Below are positions 7,098-7,144 of a stretch of DNA of 7,144 nucleotides, one piece after another. This DNA is from an uncultured Porphyromonas sp. (GTDB lineage: Bacteria > Bacteroidota > Bacteroidia > Bacteroidales > Porphyromonadaceae): NCBI GenBank assembly GCA_947253195.1, contig CAMXXM010000073.1:1-7144 (forward strand), written 5' to 3'. The notes beneath the pieces are model-generated. The model was given only the letters and a program-made list of their open reading frames with translations. It ran no database searches and was not told the DNA's origin. A program made the translations under genes and the position numbers. The first letter of the stretch is position 1, and each line of letters starts with the position of its first letter.

Positions 7098-7144
7098 CTG
7101 TCTCTTATACACATCTCCGAGCCCACGAGACCGTTATTCTAATC
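7098..7144. other. Sequencing adapter contamination (Nextera mosaic end, i7 side)
   Basis: CTGTCTCTTATACACATCT (7098-7116) is the reverse complement of the 19-bp Tn5 mosaic end used in Nextera libraries. CCGAGCCCACGAGAC (7117-7131) is the standard i7-side adapter continuation. CGTTATTCTA (7132-7141) fits a 10-base sample index, and ATC (7142-7144) fits the start of the P7 tail. This is library-construction sequence left on a contig end, not a genomic Tn5 copy. Genomic sequence stops at 7097. Confidence 0.98.

Noticed and set aside
7098..7116. Tn5/IS50 mosaic end as a real mobile element boundary
   Set aside because: It continues directly into the Nextera i7 adapter, an index-sized stretch and the P7 start, which only happens in sequencing libraries.

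Overview
The window looks like chromosomal DNA of a Bacteroidales bacterium, probably Porphyromonas or a close relative. The proteins have a Bacteroidetes flavour, there is a TAnnTTTG-type -7 element upstream of lepA, most starts lack a Shine-Dalgarno sequence, and the base composition is fairly GC-rich (mid-50s percent by eye), higher than in most Bacteroides. The genus is an inference; no rRNA or other marker is present.

Layout: positions 1-209 hold the 5' end of dnaB (replicative helicase) on the minus strand, 20 bp behind lepA (elongation factor 4, 230-2020, minus), so the two look co-transcribed. A 259-bp divergent intergenic region (2021-2279) separates lepA from a plus-strand gene for a secreted glycoside hydrolase of the GH123/DUF4091 family (2280-4034). 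That intergenic region is unusual. It holds a 22-bp tandem repeat (three good copies and one decayed copy), several small palindromes, and a pair of matching 22-bp sequences in inverted orientation at its two ends, each overlapping a putative promoter. A strong bidirectional hairpin terminator (4054-4088) separates the hydrolase from asnS (asparaginyl-tRNA synthetase, 4101-5501, minus). asnS lies 17 bp behind a large-subunit-type rRNA pseudouridine synthase of the RluB/RsuA family (5519-7009, minus), which carries an Arg-rich, low-complexity N-terminal extension of about 250 residues. Its leader (7012-7060) contains three consecutive inverted repeats, two of them with identical GUGA tetraloops.

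The last 47 bases (7098-7144) are not biological. They are a Nextera transposase mosaic end, the i7-side adapter, a presumed 10-base index and the first bases of the P7 tail. The genomic sequence ends at 7097.

Functionally this is mostly a translation and replication housekeeping segment (LepA, AsnRS, an rRNA modification enzyme, DnaB). One accessory secreted sugar hydrolase sits between the two minus-strand operons. I did not find a defence system, CRISPR array, prophage or transposase gene. The best candidates for something undescribed are the repeat-filled lepA/GH123 intergenic region and the structured leader of the pseudouridine synthase operon.
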